A stretch of DNA of 64,000 nt from Myxococcus fulvus (GCF_900111765.1 NZ_FOIB01000004.1:124001-188000), one strand, 5' to 3'; shown: positions 37,701 through 45,213, numbered from the stretch's first letter. Translations and numbers: made by a program. Notes: generated by a model not told the origin, from the sequence alone.

Positions 37701-37877
37701 ACGGACGTTGGGGGGAACCTCGGTGACATCCCAGCGCGTCAGCTCGGACAGGAGGAAGTGGACGTGAGCGAGCTCCGCGTCCAGCTCGGAACGAGGCCGC
37801 GAGGTCATCGCCGTGCCACAGAGTGCGCACTGGTGGAACTGACCCAGGCGCTCCTGTCGGCAATCAGGGCAGTACAT
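31800..37877 (-). CDS. Giant polytopic membrane protein with N-terminal zinc ribbon (2,025 residues)
   Basis: Starts at 37877 with GGGGGAG five bases upstream. Residues 1-25 contain two CxxC pairs (YCPDCRQ, CALCG), a zinc ribbon. Residues about 110-400 are a low-complexity Ser/Ala/Gly/Asp/Arg region with four diverged 42-46-residue repeats, each containing a (V/A)AS(G/D)ASV core. From about residue 415 (YESIMWFVGAFLVLSGLLYFVFE) to the end there are several dozen consecutive hydrophobic segments with short charged loops, e.g. VALVWRR-like turns. I know no enzyme with this plan; it resembles, without clear homology, bacterial multi-TM proteins of the DUF2339 kind, which are also large and mostly TM. 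Function unknown. Confidence 0.85.
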   Translation of the reverse strand: MYCPDCRQERLGQFHQCALCGTAMTSRPRSELDAELAHVHFLLSELTRWDVTEVPPNVRRFLSERYERQARILLSVLAESPAPVTANRVDPLRAEEGVSAATVVGGGAPSRPGEWPAVVPEAGGVHAGATVLPVDPDAVVGEAPWRSSEAVTRDASAHPARGTGDSVASGASVIREAGGAWSADASSHHSGEPVVGGASVGGTWGADASVASGASVIQDAHGARGVTAGADVAAEQPHAGLSWGGGESVPRADASVASGASVMRDAHGVSDVTPGSARPKAGLPWGEGEYVPRPDVSAASDASVTRDTSGTWGSGESSSRADDVHASSKSASAAWRTEGASSASRDEAKREAERAARAESTRRSGQRASPHARASGAGAEVHSLPEDASAPSFEAPQPRGPTARFVEQASSWNRVWKPFLYESIMWFVGAFLVLSGLLYFVFERWAGMSSVSRSVAIFLATAGASAFFSIMGAVLGRREALRGPGRILGVIGSAAAPLAGIALSPTGFGDAILGPWWLTPALLVWAGVSAWFVRKPAEAFDAPSRPFVQASLVASILMMGVAPLAARLGGAALWLNLLPCVLFFVLSSRTPSSPREGSALAFALAAPLYLLIAYAVRLHLALVHAGTPPEAGLYAPFVAFLLASAHRFRALPAERATDTLSLGVVSLQAMCLVAAIGAPAPTFFVTAAVITWTLLSLASGALHRLPWVYPAYAALYFSYATSGQLVPGPLKRLLDALKASLGYPVAERLPVQYGALTALPFVLAGVVLAVSRLWRGERTGQARDVAFAEVLLRCTAVAGVLFSFYGIAGPDARPALWSVLGMSVVCLGTGLLVDRFYLKVVGALLMLVVPPLAIQVLSVEAASVVAGMLALGLAGVSLVCTARTRSLVAPVGGLLATAGFLMGLFSDFGFTPMAGAVLCGASMLVIAWSLRNAYVVAYAVLLAAALVPKLALQVSVTAMAFSLVFVALALAVVAERGRLLRQLSGVAVFYALFGFLAGIIGTVSGLGVVMLLSAGAIAVVSRTLPLARPLAVFIAAFALLPDLGRSFSPWGGLMTPAMSMGAFILWALGSSLSAARWGRSPSTTVAALVAWTFPFLAVAEAKSSQENTFILATAFAALLTARAMPAALSVGVAALYAAIGLYATGPLALLGLATVLAVLAVLEEVPAVLKVGAGGRRYAMVATVASALVMVPTVVRWDDAHPAWMVAGAMVLPLLWTRATRLPWFACLGVPFAFVGFLAMGGDTPTWAYALPLLSLAVTRAVEHVPGFSTLLLRSNEVAVRNRLSLGMQVSLALLTPVVLLTSWMGPLPVYFLTASLALMPGPMPFLRVCGASLLLITVPEARPFVTVLLLALALAEHHAAPKLWAFFRSPPDTQLRQVSVITALVIGVLPVLEEPSPARLAGLAGVVAASAFLLSLRWLLVPALLGLSLACLGQTQTHHFLEWRPEAGLPIVALALGAAVLSAFCQSGSVQRSLNKGVERLLPGLGGTWSEPLWAGSAGVLALLLLTRLVDAGPGALAPHVALGAGAASLVLMATRERWMANVATALLGLSLVAAVPFVWLPAVVSGAGLALCVAGMFLDARGVRVGAALHHGGWVLALLSLSALRDLRHIGTPLCFVFGLGAAWAVVWRRSEREAVGWLASLVAAHGVMMHLGAVYSTGRGSEFILPYLGALSGLLAALALFVAGREVRRGVGLGFTVVALMEVMFGLGLLGPQGDALREALVACGSLAVLLFALVRHASREEDEPAAFLAQGVLALGYLSMRLLGMGAHPNSGDSLAALVGGALFTGLYFFVQREGSGLTVFRRPALWGAYLFPMAGLLSARWGEPLQVAALLVGHAAHFAALASHPTRRGSASLASVVAFNVALFLVWQGTGHGEPQFYVIPAGLSLLALLRVFRGAIEEDTYARLRAVAVTVIYVAGAWKPLMFDDGGAMLLCVFLCVVGVGFGIALRIRSYVYLGTAFLVTCVAANLVRFGMRDHRVAAASLFIMGLFVIGSMVMLSAHRAALLQRYTRVRALLSTWEG
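36964..37410. repeat. Four diverged in-gene repeats, 42-46 codons apart
   Basis: Similar 11-base blocks (ATCACCGAGGC or one to three changes) start at 36964, 37090, 37228 and 37357, always in frame within the giant membrane-protein gene. Each is followed by CCACTCGCC-like sequence and encodes (V/A)AS(G/D)ASV plus a charged stretch. They code for the cytoplasmic low-complexity linker and probably vary in copy number between strains. Confidence 0.6.
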
Positions 37878-37974
37878 GAAGCTCCCCCTCTACAACGGAC
37901 ATGCCACCCAGAATGCCTGGGATATCCAGGGCGTGGAAAGCCGCCCCCCTCGTTCCAGGTGCGTCGTCCGGGTG

Positions 37975-38007
37975 GCACCTGTGCAAGCAGGTGCACAACG
38001 GGTGCAC
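37975..38007. promoter_or_regulatory. Hairpin and GGTGCAC direct repeats between divergent genes
   Basis: A perfect 7-bp inverted repeat (GCACCTG 37975-37981, CAGGTGC 37988-37994, 6-base loop) overlaps two GGTGCAC direct repeats at 37990 and 38001 that are 11 bases apart, about one helical turn. The cluster lies midway between the giant membrane-protein start (37877, minus) and the GNAT start (38081, plus). This arrangement fits an operator. The regulator is unknown. Confidence 0.35.
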
Positions 38008-38080
38008 GCACTCCGACGAACCCGTCACGCCCTGGAGTCCCCCTGGCCCCACCTCGCATTCCGTGGGAGCGTCCGCGCCC

Positions 38081-38587
38081 ATGAGCAACGACGAGCTGAC
38101 CCTGCGTCCCATCCGACCCACGGATGATGCCGCCGTGGCGGGCGTCATCCGCGCGGTGATGCCCGAGTTCGGAGCGGATGGCCCCGGCTTCGCCATCCAC
38201 GACCCCGAGGTCGACACCATGAGCGCCGCCTACGCGCGTCCTCGCCACGCGTACTTCGTGGTGGAGCGCGCGGGCCGCGTCATCGGCGGCGGAGGCATCG
38301 CCCCGCTGGAGGGCGGAGACCCGAGCGTGTGCGAGCTGCGCAAGATGTACTTCCTCCCCGAGGCACGCGGCCTGGGAGCGGGCGAGCGCATGCTGCGCCG
38401 CTGCCTCGACTTCGCGCGCGAGGCGGGCTTCCAGCGCTGCTACCTCGAGACGCTCGCCTCGATGACGCAGGCCCAGAAGCTCTACCGCCGCCTCGGCTTC
38501 GAGCCGCTCTGCGCACCCATGGGAAGCACGGGCCACTTCGGCTGCGACCACTGGTACGCGCTGGACCTCACGAAGCCCGCGAGCTGA
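38081..38587 (+). CDS. GNAT-family N-acetyltransferase
   Basis: A 168-residue protein. Motif A for acetyl-CoA binding is YFLPEARGLGAGERML (RGxGxG at about 94-99), preceded by CELRKMYF; motif B follows as AQKLYRRLGF. The N-terminus (LTLRPIRPTDDAAVAGVIRAVM) is typical of the fold. Substrate unknown; small-molecule or protein N-acetylation is equally possible. ATG at 38081 is the natural start since the fold begins within six residues. Alone on its strand with endonuclease III 96 bases downstream. Confidence 0.9.
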   Translation: MSNDELTLRPIRPTDDAAVAGVIRAVMPEFGADGPGFAIHDPEVDTMSAAYARPRHAYFVVERAGRVIGGGGIAPLEGGDPSVCELRKMYFLPEARGLGAGERMLRRCLDFAREAGFQRCYLETLASMTQAQKLYRRLGFEPLCAPMGSTGHFGCDHWYALDLTKPAS

Positions 38588-38683
38588 AGCGCCCCCGCCT
38601 CCCTGCCCTGCCACCATCCAGGAGGCCATTCCAGGTCGGGCGCCCGTCGTGTCTCCATCTTCTCGGGCAAGGAGGAGGACCGA

Positions 38684-39463
38684 ATGGCGGGCAGAGGACC
38701 CAAGCCCCCCGGACGTCGCAGGGCACCGTCACCGACGAGCGCGAGGACCGCGAGAGCACGGCCCGAAGCAGCCGTGGTCTCCGAGCCCGCGCCCCGTCCG
38801 GACAAGGTCCCCTTCGACATCGACGACGTGCTCGCGCGCGTGCGTCACACGGTGCGCGACTTCGCGGACGCGGCGATGTTCGCGCTGTCGGCCCGAGGCC
38901 ACGACAGCCTCTTCGAACAGCTCGTCGCCTGCATCCTCTCCATCCGGACGCTGGATGAAGTCAGCCTGCCCGCGGCGCTCCGGCTGCTCGAGCGCGCCTC
39001 CACTCCCGAGGCCCTCGCGCGCTTGAGCCCCGCCACCATCGACACGCTCATCCGCCCCGTCACCTTCCACGAAGCCAAGGCGCATCAACTCCACGCCATC
39101 GCCGTGCGCACGCGGGACGAGTTCGCGGGCACCCTTCCCTGCGATGCCCAGGTGCTCCAGTCCTTCAAGGGCGTGGGCCCCAAGTGCGCGCACCTGGCGC
39201 TCGGCATCGCCTGCGGACACGAGGCCATCAGCGTGGACATCCACGTGCACCGCGTGACGAACCGCTGGGGCTACGTGAAGGCGACCACGCCCGAGGCGAC
39301 CCTGGCCGCGCTCGAGACGCAGCTCCCACGCAGGTACTGGGTGGAGCTCAACCGCCTGCTGGTGCCCTTCGGCAAGCACGTGTGCACGGGCTCACGGCCC
39401 AGGTGCTCCACGTGCCCGGTGCTCAGCGCCTGCCGGCAGGTCGGCGTGACGAACCCTCGCTGA
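38684..39463 (+). CDS. nth: Endonuclease III-type DNA glycosylase/AP lyase
   Basis: A 259-residue protein. Residues 1-40 are a basic Pro/Arg/Ala-rich extension not needed for the fold. HhH motif FKGVGPKCAHLAL holds the catalytic Lys167, and Asp185 lies in VDIHVHRV. The Fe4S4 cluster motif C-x6-C-x2-C-x5-C (CTGSRPRCSTCPVLSAC) is complete. It would remove oxidised pyrimidines in base excision repair. The motif LSxQ(T)xD of E. coli Nth reads LSIRTLD here, closer to archaeal Nth forms. Its stop is directly adjacent to the convergent cardiolipin synthase stop. Confidence 0.9.
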   Translation: MAGRGPKPPGRRRAPSPTSARTARARPEAAVVSEPAPRPDKVPFDIDDVLARVRHTVRDFADAAMFALSARGHDSLFEQLVACILSIRTLDEVSLPAALRLLERASTPEALARLSPATIDTLIRPVTFHEAKAHQLHAIAVRTRDEFAGTLPCDAQVLQSFKGVGPKCAHLALGIACGHEAISVDIHVHRVTNRWGYVKATTPEATLAALETQLPRRYWVELNRLLVPFGKHVCTGSRPRCSTCPVLSACRQVGVTNPR

Positions 39464-40744
39464 CTACCGGTCGTGCCCCACCAACTGCGTGGCCCGGCGA
39501 GCCAGTCGCCGCCACGGGTTGGTGCGCCCGCCGTTCTCCAGGGAGATCTCCTTGGACACGCGCAGGTCCTTCGCCCAGCAGCGCTCCATCTTCCGGACGA
39601 ACTCCTTGTCGTGGATGATGAGCGAGCCCTCGCCCAGCTTGTTGAGCGACAGCGAGTCCAGGTTCGTCGAGCCCACCACCGCGAGCCAGTCGTCCACAAT
39701 CATGGTCTTCGCGTGCATCATCGACGGCTGGTACTCGTAGATGCGCACGCCCGCCTCCAGCAGTCGCTCGTACGTGGAGCGCTGCGAGGCGCGGATGACC
39801 TTCACGTCGTGGACGGGCCCCGGCCCCAGCACGCGAATCTCCACGCCCTGGCGACACTTCTCCTCCAACTGCTCCAGGATTTCGTTGGGCGGTGAGAAGT
39901 ACGCGTTGGCGATCCACAGGCGCTCGCGCGCGGCGGCGATGACCATGCGCACCATCCGCTCCGCGTCGGTGATGCCCAGCTTGCCCGCGCTCTCCACGAA
40001 GCACGCCTCGGAGTCTCCCACCAGCATGGGCTCCGGGAAGGTGTCCGGTGGCAGCAGCCCACCTCCCGACTCCTGCCAGTAGCGTGAGAAGGAGAGCTGC
40101 ATGTCACGCGCGGCCGGCCCCTCGACGCGCACGCTGGTGTCGCGCCACGCCTCCGGCGACAGCCCGTCTCCGTCCCAGACCTTCCAGAAGCCGAAGCCGC
40201 CCGTGTACGCGATTCTCCCGTCGATGATGACCAGCTTCTGGTGCGTGCGCCCCAACAGCCGCCCCATCACCTTGCCCGCGAGCAGCCGGTAGTAGTGCAC
40301 CTCCACGCCCGCGGCCGAGAGCACCTTCTCCACCTTCTGGTCGAAGTCCTTGTCCCCGCTCAGCTCCTCGCTGCCCACCGGGTCCACCACCACGCGGCAC
40401 GCCACGCCCGCATGCGAGCGGTCCACCAGCGCGTCGATGATGCGGTCCGACACGTCGCAGGGCCGCCAGATGTAGACCAGGATGTGGACACTCTCCCGGG
40501 CCGCGCGGATGTCCTCCACCATGCGGTCGAACACCGCGCCGTTGTCCAGGAGCTCCAGGCGGTGCCCCGTCATCAGCGCCGCGCCCGTGGATTGATAAAG
40601 AGAGAACGAGAAGCCCCGAGGCCCCGGAGGCAGCTCGAAGGGCCCCTTCATCTCGTGCTTTCCTCGCTCGCGCTCCGAATCGAATCCGTGGGCGCCGGGC
40701 TGGGGAAGAATCTCCGTCTCCGAGAGGTCCTGGGGCTCGTCCAT
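39464..40744 (-). CDS. PLD-type cardiolipin synthase
   Basis: A 426-residue enzyme with two HKD phospholipase-D motifs: HQKLVIIDGRIAYTGG and HAKTMIVDDWLAVVGSTN. These form one active site that joins two phosphatidylglycerol (or PE and PG) molecules into cardiolipin at the inner membrane. No N-terminal TM pair is present, so it is of the ClsB-like soluble/peripheral form. Start uncertain: ATG 40744 keeps coding-like codon use but has no ribosome site, while ATG 40651 (395 residues) has GAGGAAAG suitably placed. Divergent from the acyl-CoA oxidase gene. Confidence 0.88.
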   Translation of the reverse strand: MDEPQDLSETEILPQPGAHGFDSERERGKHEMKGPFELPPGPRGFSFSLYQSTGAALMTGHRLELLDNGAVFDRMVEDIRAARESVHILVYIWRPCDVSDRIIDALVDRSHAGVACRVVVDPVGSEELSGDKDFDQKVEKVLSAAGVEVHYYRLLAGKVMGRLLGRTHQKLVIIDGRIAYTGGFGFWKVWDGDGLSPEAWRDTSVRVEGPAARDMQLSFSRYWQESGGGLLPPDTFPEPMLVGDSEACFVESAGKLGITDAERMVRMVIAAARERLWIANAYFSPPNEILEQLEEKCRQGVEIRVLGPGPVHDVKVIRASQRSTYERLLEAGVRIYEYQPSMMHAKTMIVDDWLAVVGSTNLDSLSLNKLGEGSLIIHDKEFVRKMERCWAKDLRVSKEISLENGGRTNPWRRLARRATQLVGHDR

Positions 40745-40887
40745 GACGTGGCAAGCTAGGGACACTTTCCGGCCCCGGCATGCAGGGCCTGGCCGCCTGC
40801 CCGACAGGCAGGTGCTCTCTCCCATTGCCGCCCGGCACCGGGCTGGCCACACTGGGCCCCTTCCCTCGCATGCTGGAGAGCCGACTG

Positions 40888-43227
40888 ATGGTGGAAGAGA
40901 TTCGTCCAACCGCGAAGGAGCTGCTGTCGCTGCCCCGCCTGGCCCCCCTCGTCCCCATGCTGTACGTGGCCTGGACGGACGGTGAGCTGACGCCCGCGGA
41001 GATTCGGATGCTGGGCACCGCCGCGCGCGCCCAGCCGTGGTTGGACCTGCGCTCCAACACCGTGCTCGCCCGCTGGTTGGACCCGCTGATGCCGCCCAGC
41101 TCCAACGAGCTGGCCCTGGTGCGCGAGCACATCCGCGCCGCCGCCGAGCGCCTGAAGCTCAGCCCCCAGGAGAGCCTCTCCGAGCTGGGCGCGAGGCTGA
41201 CGGAGCTGGTCGCGGACTCGAAGGAGCTGCCCTCGAGCATGCCGGAGCTGGTGCGCGCGCTGGCCTCGCTGGAGGCCGTGCTGGGCGTCTCCGGACGCGA
41301 GGCTGTCCGCGCCCTGGTGCCCTCCGCCGCGCACGAGCCGCGTCGCATCGGCCCCACCGAGCCCACGTCCTTCGCCCCCGAGGCGCTGCGCGCGGTGCTG
41401 GACCGCAAGTACCCGGAGGTCCGCGCCCAGGTGCGCAAGTGGCTGGAGGACCCGGCCTTCCGCTACCAGCGCACGCTCGACACGGACAAGCAGCGCGAGC
41501 AGGTCTTCGCCTGGCTCAAGCAGCTGGCGGACCAGGGCCTGGGCCGCATCGCGTTCCCCGAGGGCGACGAGGCCGGCGCGGACCTGGGCGCCTTCATCGC
41601 CTCGTTCGAGACGCTCGCCCTCTTCGACCTGAGCCTCGTGGTGAAGGCGGGCGTGCACTTCGGCCTGTTCGGCGCGAGCATCCTCTTCCTCGGCACCGAG
41701 AAGCATCACCGCGAGTACCTGCCCAAGGTCGCCACGCTGGAGCTGCCCGGCTGCTTCGCCATGAGCGAGCTGGGCCACGGCTCCAACGTGCGCGACGTGG
41801 AGACGGTGGCGCGCTACGACGCGGAGGCCGGGAAATTCGTCGTGCACACCCCGTCCGAGGGCGCGCGCAAGGAGTGGATCGGCAACGCCGCGCGCCACGG
41901 CCGCATCGCCACGGTGTTCGCGCAGCTGGAGGTCGGCGGCAAGGGGCTGGGCGTGCACGCGCTGCTGGTGCCGCTGCGCGACGAGCGCGGGCAGGTGCTG
42001 CCCGGCGTGCGCATCGAGGACTGCGGCCGGAAGATGGGCCTCAACGGCGTGGACAACGGCCGCATCTGGTTCGACCACGTGCGCGTGCCCCGCGAGAACC
42101 TGCTGGACCGCTTCGGCCAGGTGAGCGCCGAGGGCGAGTACACCAGCTCCATCTCCAGCGACGGGCGCAGGTTCTTCACCATGCTGGGCACGCTGGTGGC
42201 GGGCCGGGTGAGCGTGGCGTGCGCGTCCTTGAGCGCGGCCAAGAGCGGGCTGACCATCGCGGTGCGCTACGGGGACTTGCGTCGGCAGTTCGGCCCGCCG
42301 GGCGCGCCCGAGGTGCGGCTGCTCGACCACCAGACGCACCAGCTGCGGCTGCTCAAGCCGCTGGCGAAGACGTACGCGCTCGACTTCGCGCTGGAGCACC
42401 TGGTGGAGCGCTACGTGAAGCGCACCGAGGAGGACTCCATGGAGGTGGAGGCGCTGGCGGCGGGCCTCAAGGCGTATGCCTCGTGGAACTGCACGGCGGT
42501 GCTCCAGGAGGCGCGCGAGGCGTGCGGCGGCCAGGGCTATCTGGAGGCCAACCGGCTGTCGGCGCTGAAGGACGACACGGACATCTTCACCACGTTCGAG
42601 GGCGACAACACGGTGCTGATGCAGCTGGTCGCCAAGAGCCTGCTGACGGACTACCGCCAGCGCTTCGAGGACGACCGGGTGTACGCGGTGCTCAAGCTCA
42701 TCGCGGACAAGGCCACGGCCATGGCGGACAAGAACCCCATCGCCGTGCGGCGCACGGGCAGTGAGCACCTGCGCGACGACGACTTCCAGCTGCGCTTCCT
42801 GCGCTACCGCGAGGAGGATTTGCTCGCCTCGGTGGCGCGGCGCATCCGCAAGCGGCTGACTGCGGGCGTGGAGGCCTTCGCCGCCTTCAACCAGGTCCAG
42901 GCGCACCTGGTCGCCCTGGCGCACGCGCACATCGAGCGCGTGGTGCTCGAGCAGTTCATCCACGGGGTGAACACGGTCCAGGACCCGGGCCTCAAGGTGG
43001 TGCTCGGGCGGCTGTGCGACCTCTACGGCCTGTCCTGCCTGGAGGCCGCGAGCGGCTGGTTCCAGGAGAACAGCCTGATGGAGGGCGGCAAGGCGCTGGC
43101 CATCCGCAAGGAAGTCGTGAAGCTGTGCACGGAGCTGCGGCCGGACGCGGTGGCGCTGGTGGATGCCTTCGGGATTCCGGACACCTGCATCGCCGCGCCC
43201 ATCGGCCTGGGGCATCTGTCGGCGTGA
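40888..43227 (+). CDS. Acyl-CoA oxidase/dehydrogenase with extra N-terminal helical domain
   Basis: A 779-residue protein from ATG 40888, preceded by GGAGAG at 7 bases; ATG 40870 is an alternative. Residues 1-140 are helical and TerB-like (MLYVAWTDGELTPAE). The rest follows the acyl-CoA oxidase plan: FAMSELGHGSNVRDVET (FAD/substrate loop) near 292, KEWIGNAARHG, FGPPGAPEVRLLDHQTHQLRL, EACGGQGYLEANRLS and TTFEGDNTVLMQL with the catalytic Glu571. Unlike classical acyl-CoA dehydrogenases it is of the long two-lobed form, which usually passes electrons to oxygen. Role: first step of fatty-acid beta-oxidation. Confidence 0.88.
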   Translation: MVEEIRPTAKELLSLPRLAPLVPMLYVAWTDGELTPAEIRMLGTAARAQPWLDLRSNTVLARWLDPLMPPSSNELALVREHIRAAAERLKLSPQESLSELGARLTELVADSKELPSSMPELVRALASLEAVLGVSGREAVRALVPSAAHEPRRIGPTEPTSFAPEALRAVLDRKYPEVRAQVRKWLEDPAFRYQRTLDTDKQREQVFAWLKQLADQGLGRIAFPEGDEAGADLGAFIASFETLALFDLSLVVKAGVHFGLFGASILFLGTEKHHREYLPKVATLELPGCFAMSELGHGSNVRDVETVARYDAEAGKFVVHTPSEGARKEWIGNAARHGRIATVFAQLEVGGKGLGVHALLVPLRDERGQVLPGVRIEDCGRKMGLNGVDNGRIWFDHVRVPRENLLDRFGQVSAEGEYTSSISSDGRRFFTMLGTLVAGRVSVACASLSAAKSGLTIAVRYGDLRRQFGPPGAPEVRLLDHQTHQLRLLKPLAKTYALDFALEHLVERYVKRTEEDSMEVEALAAGLKAYASWNCTAVLQEAREACGGQGYLEANRLSALKDDTDIFTTFEGDNTVLMQLVAKSLLTDYRQRFEDDRVYAVLKLIADKATAMADKNPIAVRRTGSEHLRDDDFQLRFLRYREEDLLASVARRIRKRLTAGVEAFAAFNQVQAHLVALAHAHIERVVLEQFIHGVNTVQDPGLKVVLGRLCDLYGLSCLEAASGWFQENSLMEGGKALAIRKEVVKLCTELRPDAVALVDAFGIPDTCIAAPIGLGHLSA

Positions 43228-43294
43228 CGCCCGCTGAACAATCGGGGGCCCTGGGGGCTGACAGGCCGGGCGAGGCTGCCCAGCTTCCCGGGCC

Positions 43295-43807
43295 ATGAAA
43301 ACCACCACGACGCTGTGGCTCTGCGTTCTTGGAATGTTGTCCGCGTGTGCGTCCGTGTCTCCAGTGGAGCGCGCCGCGCAGCAGGAGGAGCAGAACCGTC
43401 AACGGGCCCGGCTCCTCACCGAGGAGCTCTACAACCTGCGCAAGCTGGACCGCGTCCCGGAGCTGTTCGCCGAGGACTACGTGGACCACTCGCAAGGCGC
43501 GCCCAAGGACGTGGTGGGCCCGGCCCTGGTGCTCCAGCAGGCCGAGGCCACGTTCGAGACGTTCCCCGACCTGCGCTTCGACATCCTCCACGTGGTGGCG
43601 GACCAGGACCTGGTGCTGGTGCACTGGAAGGCCGCGGGCACGGACCCGCTGAACCTGGATGACGCGGGCAAGCCCCGGCCGCTCGCGCTCAACGGGCACT
43701 CGCTGTACCGGATGCGCGACGGGAAGGTGGTGGAGTCGTGGGACATCTCCGACCGCCTCTCACCGCTGCTCCAACGCGGCTACCGCGTCGTCCCGCCCCA
43801 GCCGTAG
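43295..43807 (+). CDS. SnoaL-like (ester cyclase-type) lipoprotein
   Basis: A 170-residue protein. Lipobox MLSAC at Cys18. The mature domain is a SnoaL/NTF2-like alpha+beta barrel: LFAEDYVDHSQGAPKDVVGP, FPDLRFDILHVVADQDLVLVHWKAAG, NGHSLYRMRDGKVVESWDISD. Such folds include polyketide cyclases and many binding proteins. Being a lipoprotein, it probably binds or modifies a periplasmic molecule rather than taking part in polyketide synthesis. Ribosome site weak; 67 bases after the acyl-CoA oxidase gene, possibly cotranscribed. Confidence 0.85.
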   Translation: MKTTTTLWLCVLGMLSACASVSPVERAAQQEEQNRQRARLLTEELYNLRKLDRVPELFAEDYVDHSQGAPKDVVGPALVLQQAEATFETFPDLRFDILHVVADQDLVLVHWKAAGTDPLNLDDAGKPRPLALNGHSLYRMRDGKVVESWDISDRLSPLLQRGYRVVPPQP

Positions 43808-43829
43808 CGAGGCGGCAGACCGTGACGGC

Positions 43830-44459
43830 TCACTGAAGGACGGCGGGGGCCTGGAAGACCTCGCCGTCGCGGCCCTCCACGCGGAGGCTGGCGCCCTCGG
43901 AGGGGCTCACGCGCAGCTCCACGCGCGGCTGGCCCCGGCGGTCCACCAGCAGCAGGCCCGGAGAGCCGTGCTCGTCCGCGCCGAGAATCGCGCGGGGGCG
44001 GCCGTCCGCGTCGGCGAGCTCCAGGCGCGAGGAGCCGTCCACCTGGAGGCCCACGGCGAACAGGTCCACGCCACCCGGCTTGGACAGGGTGAGGCGCGGG
44101 GCCTCGTCCGAGTAGACGGTGAGCTCGGCGAGGGACTCGCCCTCCGCGGTGGAGAAGCGCAGCCGGGGTGAGCCGTCCTGCGCCACGCCGAGGAGCGCGC
44201 GCGGACGCCCCGCCTGGTCATGCAGCACCAGGCCCGTGGTCCCGGCGTCATCCAGTCCGAGCGAGGCGCGCCGCTGTCCGTGCGCATCGTTGAGCACCAG
44301 ACGCGAGGCCACCAGCTCTCCGCCGCCCAGCACCGGCGCGGGCTTCAGCGCGGCCATGCCCAGCCCGAGCCCCGCCACCGCGAGCGCCGAGAAGGTCAGT
44401 CCCTGCAGCCGCCGGCAGCGGCGCTCCAGTCGCTCCAGCCGAGCATCCAGCGAATCCAT
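43830..44459 (-). CDS. Anchored beta-repeat protein of unknown function
   Basis: A 209-residue protein; GGAGG lies 8 bases before the ATG. A basic/acidic helix (DARLERLERRCRRLQG) and a TM segment (LTFSALAVAGLGLGMAAL, about 22-40) come first. The rest is short beta repeats of about 22 residues of the form GxxRAxLGxDxxGxxxLxLxD: ASLGLDDAGTTGLVLHDQAG, ALLGVAQDGSPRLRF, AILGADEHGSPGLLLVDRRG. This looks like a small extracytoplasmic beta-solenoid or prism. No enzyme motif. Faces away from the DUF3293 gene. Confidence 0.75.
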   Translation of the reverse strand: MDSLDARLERLERRCRRLQGLTFSALAVAGLGLGMAALKPAPVLGGGELVASRLVLNDAHGQRRASLGLDDAGTTGLVLHDQAGRPRALLGVAQDGSPRLRFSTAEGESLAELTVYSDEAPRLTLSKPGGVDLFAVGLQVDGSSRLELADADGRPRAILGADEHGSPGLLLVDRRGQPRVELRVSPSEGASLRVEGRDGEVFQAPAVLQ

Positions 44460-44495
44460 CTTCGTGCCTCCCGTCGGAGCGCTCCACGCGTCTGA

Positions 44496-44529
44496 CGCAC
44501 CGCACGTTAGCGGAAGGCGGAGCGGTGCG
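44496..44529. promoter_or_regulatory. Imperfect inverted repeat in a divergent gap
   Basis: CGCACCGC (44496-44503) and GCGGTGCG (44522-44529) are exact complements with an 18-base spacer, 37 bases upstream of the beta-repeat gene start. A tandem GTGACAC pair follows at 44578 and 44585 towards the DUF3293 gene. Possible operator or leader structure; GC-rich chance dyads are common. Confidence 0.25.
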
Positions 44530-44658
44530 CGTCCCCCAGGGCGCTCCGCCCACTGCGAGATTCGAGACACTTGTCGGGTGACACGTGACACACCGCGGCT
44601 CACGTTGATGAGGCCCGGGGGGCTGACACCGGGGTGGCGCCAGCGCGAGAATGCGGGA

Positions 44659-45117
44659 ATGAGACAGCTCGACCAGGAGCGGCTGTTGGGGGCGTACCGG
44701 GCAACGCGCTACGTCATCCGGCCTCATGCCTCCACCGGAGGCGTGGAGCAGGTGCTGCGAGTGGGCCGGCTCCACCCCGCGCTCGACGCGGAGCTGACCG
44801 CGCGAGGCCACCGCGAGTGGGCGTTCCTCACCGCGTGGAATCCGGGCTCACGGCCGCGCGGCAAGGATGAAAACCAGCGAGCACAGGAACGCCTGATCTC
44901 CCAGCTGGTCGCGGGCGGCTTCGTCATCGCCCCCGCCATCGGCGAAGCCGAGGACGGGAGCTGGTCCGAGCAGAGCCTCTTCGTCCCGGGCATCTCTCGC
45001 GCCGAGGCCGAGCGCTTCGGCCGCGCCCACGGACAGGTCGCCGTCCTGGTCGGCCGCACCGGAGGCCCCGCGGAGCTGCTGCTGTGCGGCCACGAAGCAC
45101 CGCCGCCCGTTGCATGA
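44659..45117 (+). CDS. DUF3293 family protein
   Basis: A 152-residue protein. The DUF3293 signature is clear: LLGAYRATRYVI, REWAFLTAWNPGSRPRGKDEN, ISQLVAGGF, GSWSEQSLFVPGI and FGRAHGQVAVLVG. No signal peptide, so cytoplasmic. The family has no known activity. Start chosen at ATG 44659 because the conserved fold begins seven residues later. The following secreted nucleotidase starts 96 bases on. Confidence 0.85.
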   Translation: MRQLDQERLLGAYRATRYVIRPHASTGGVEQVLRVGRLHPALDAELTARGHREWAFLTAWNPGSRPRGKDENQRAQERLISQLVAGGFVIAPAIGEAEDGSWSEQSLFVPGISRAEAERFGRAHGQVAVLVGRTGGPAELLLCGHEAPPPVA

Positions 45118-45213
45118 AACAGGGTGACAGTCGCAACCCCACGTCGAGACGAGGTCGAGCTGTCGTCCACGAAACAGAGTAGGTTCCCCCTCTCTGCTCG
45201 TGGAGTCCCATCG

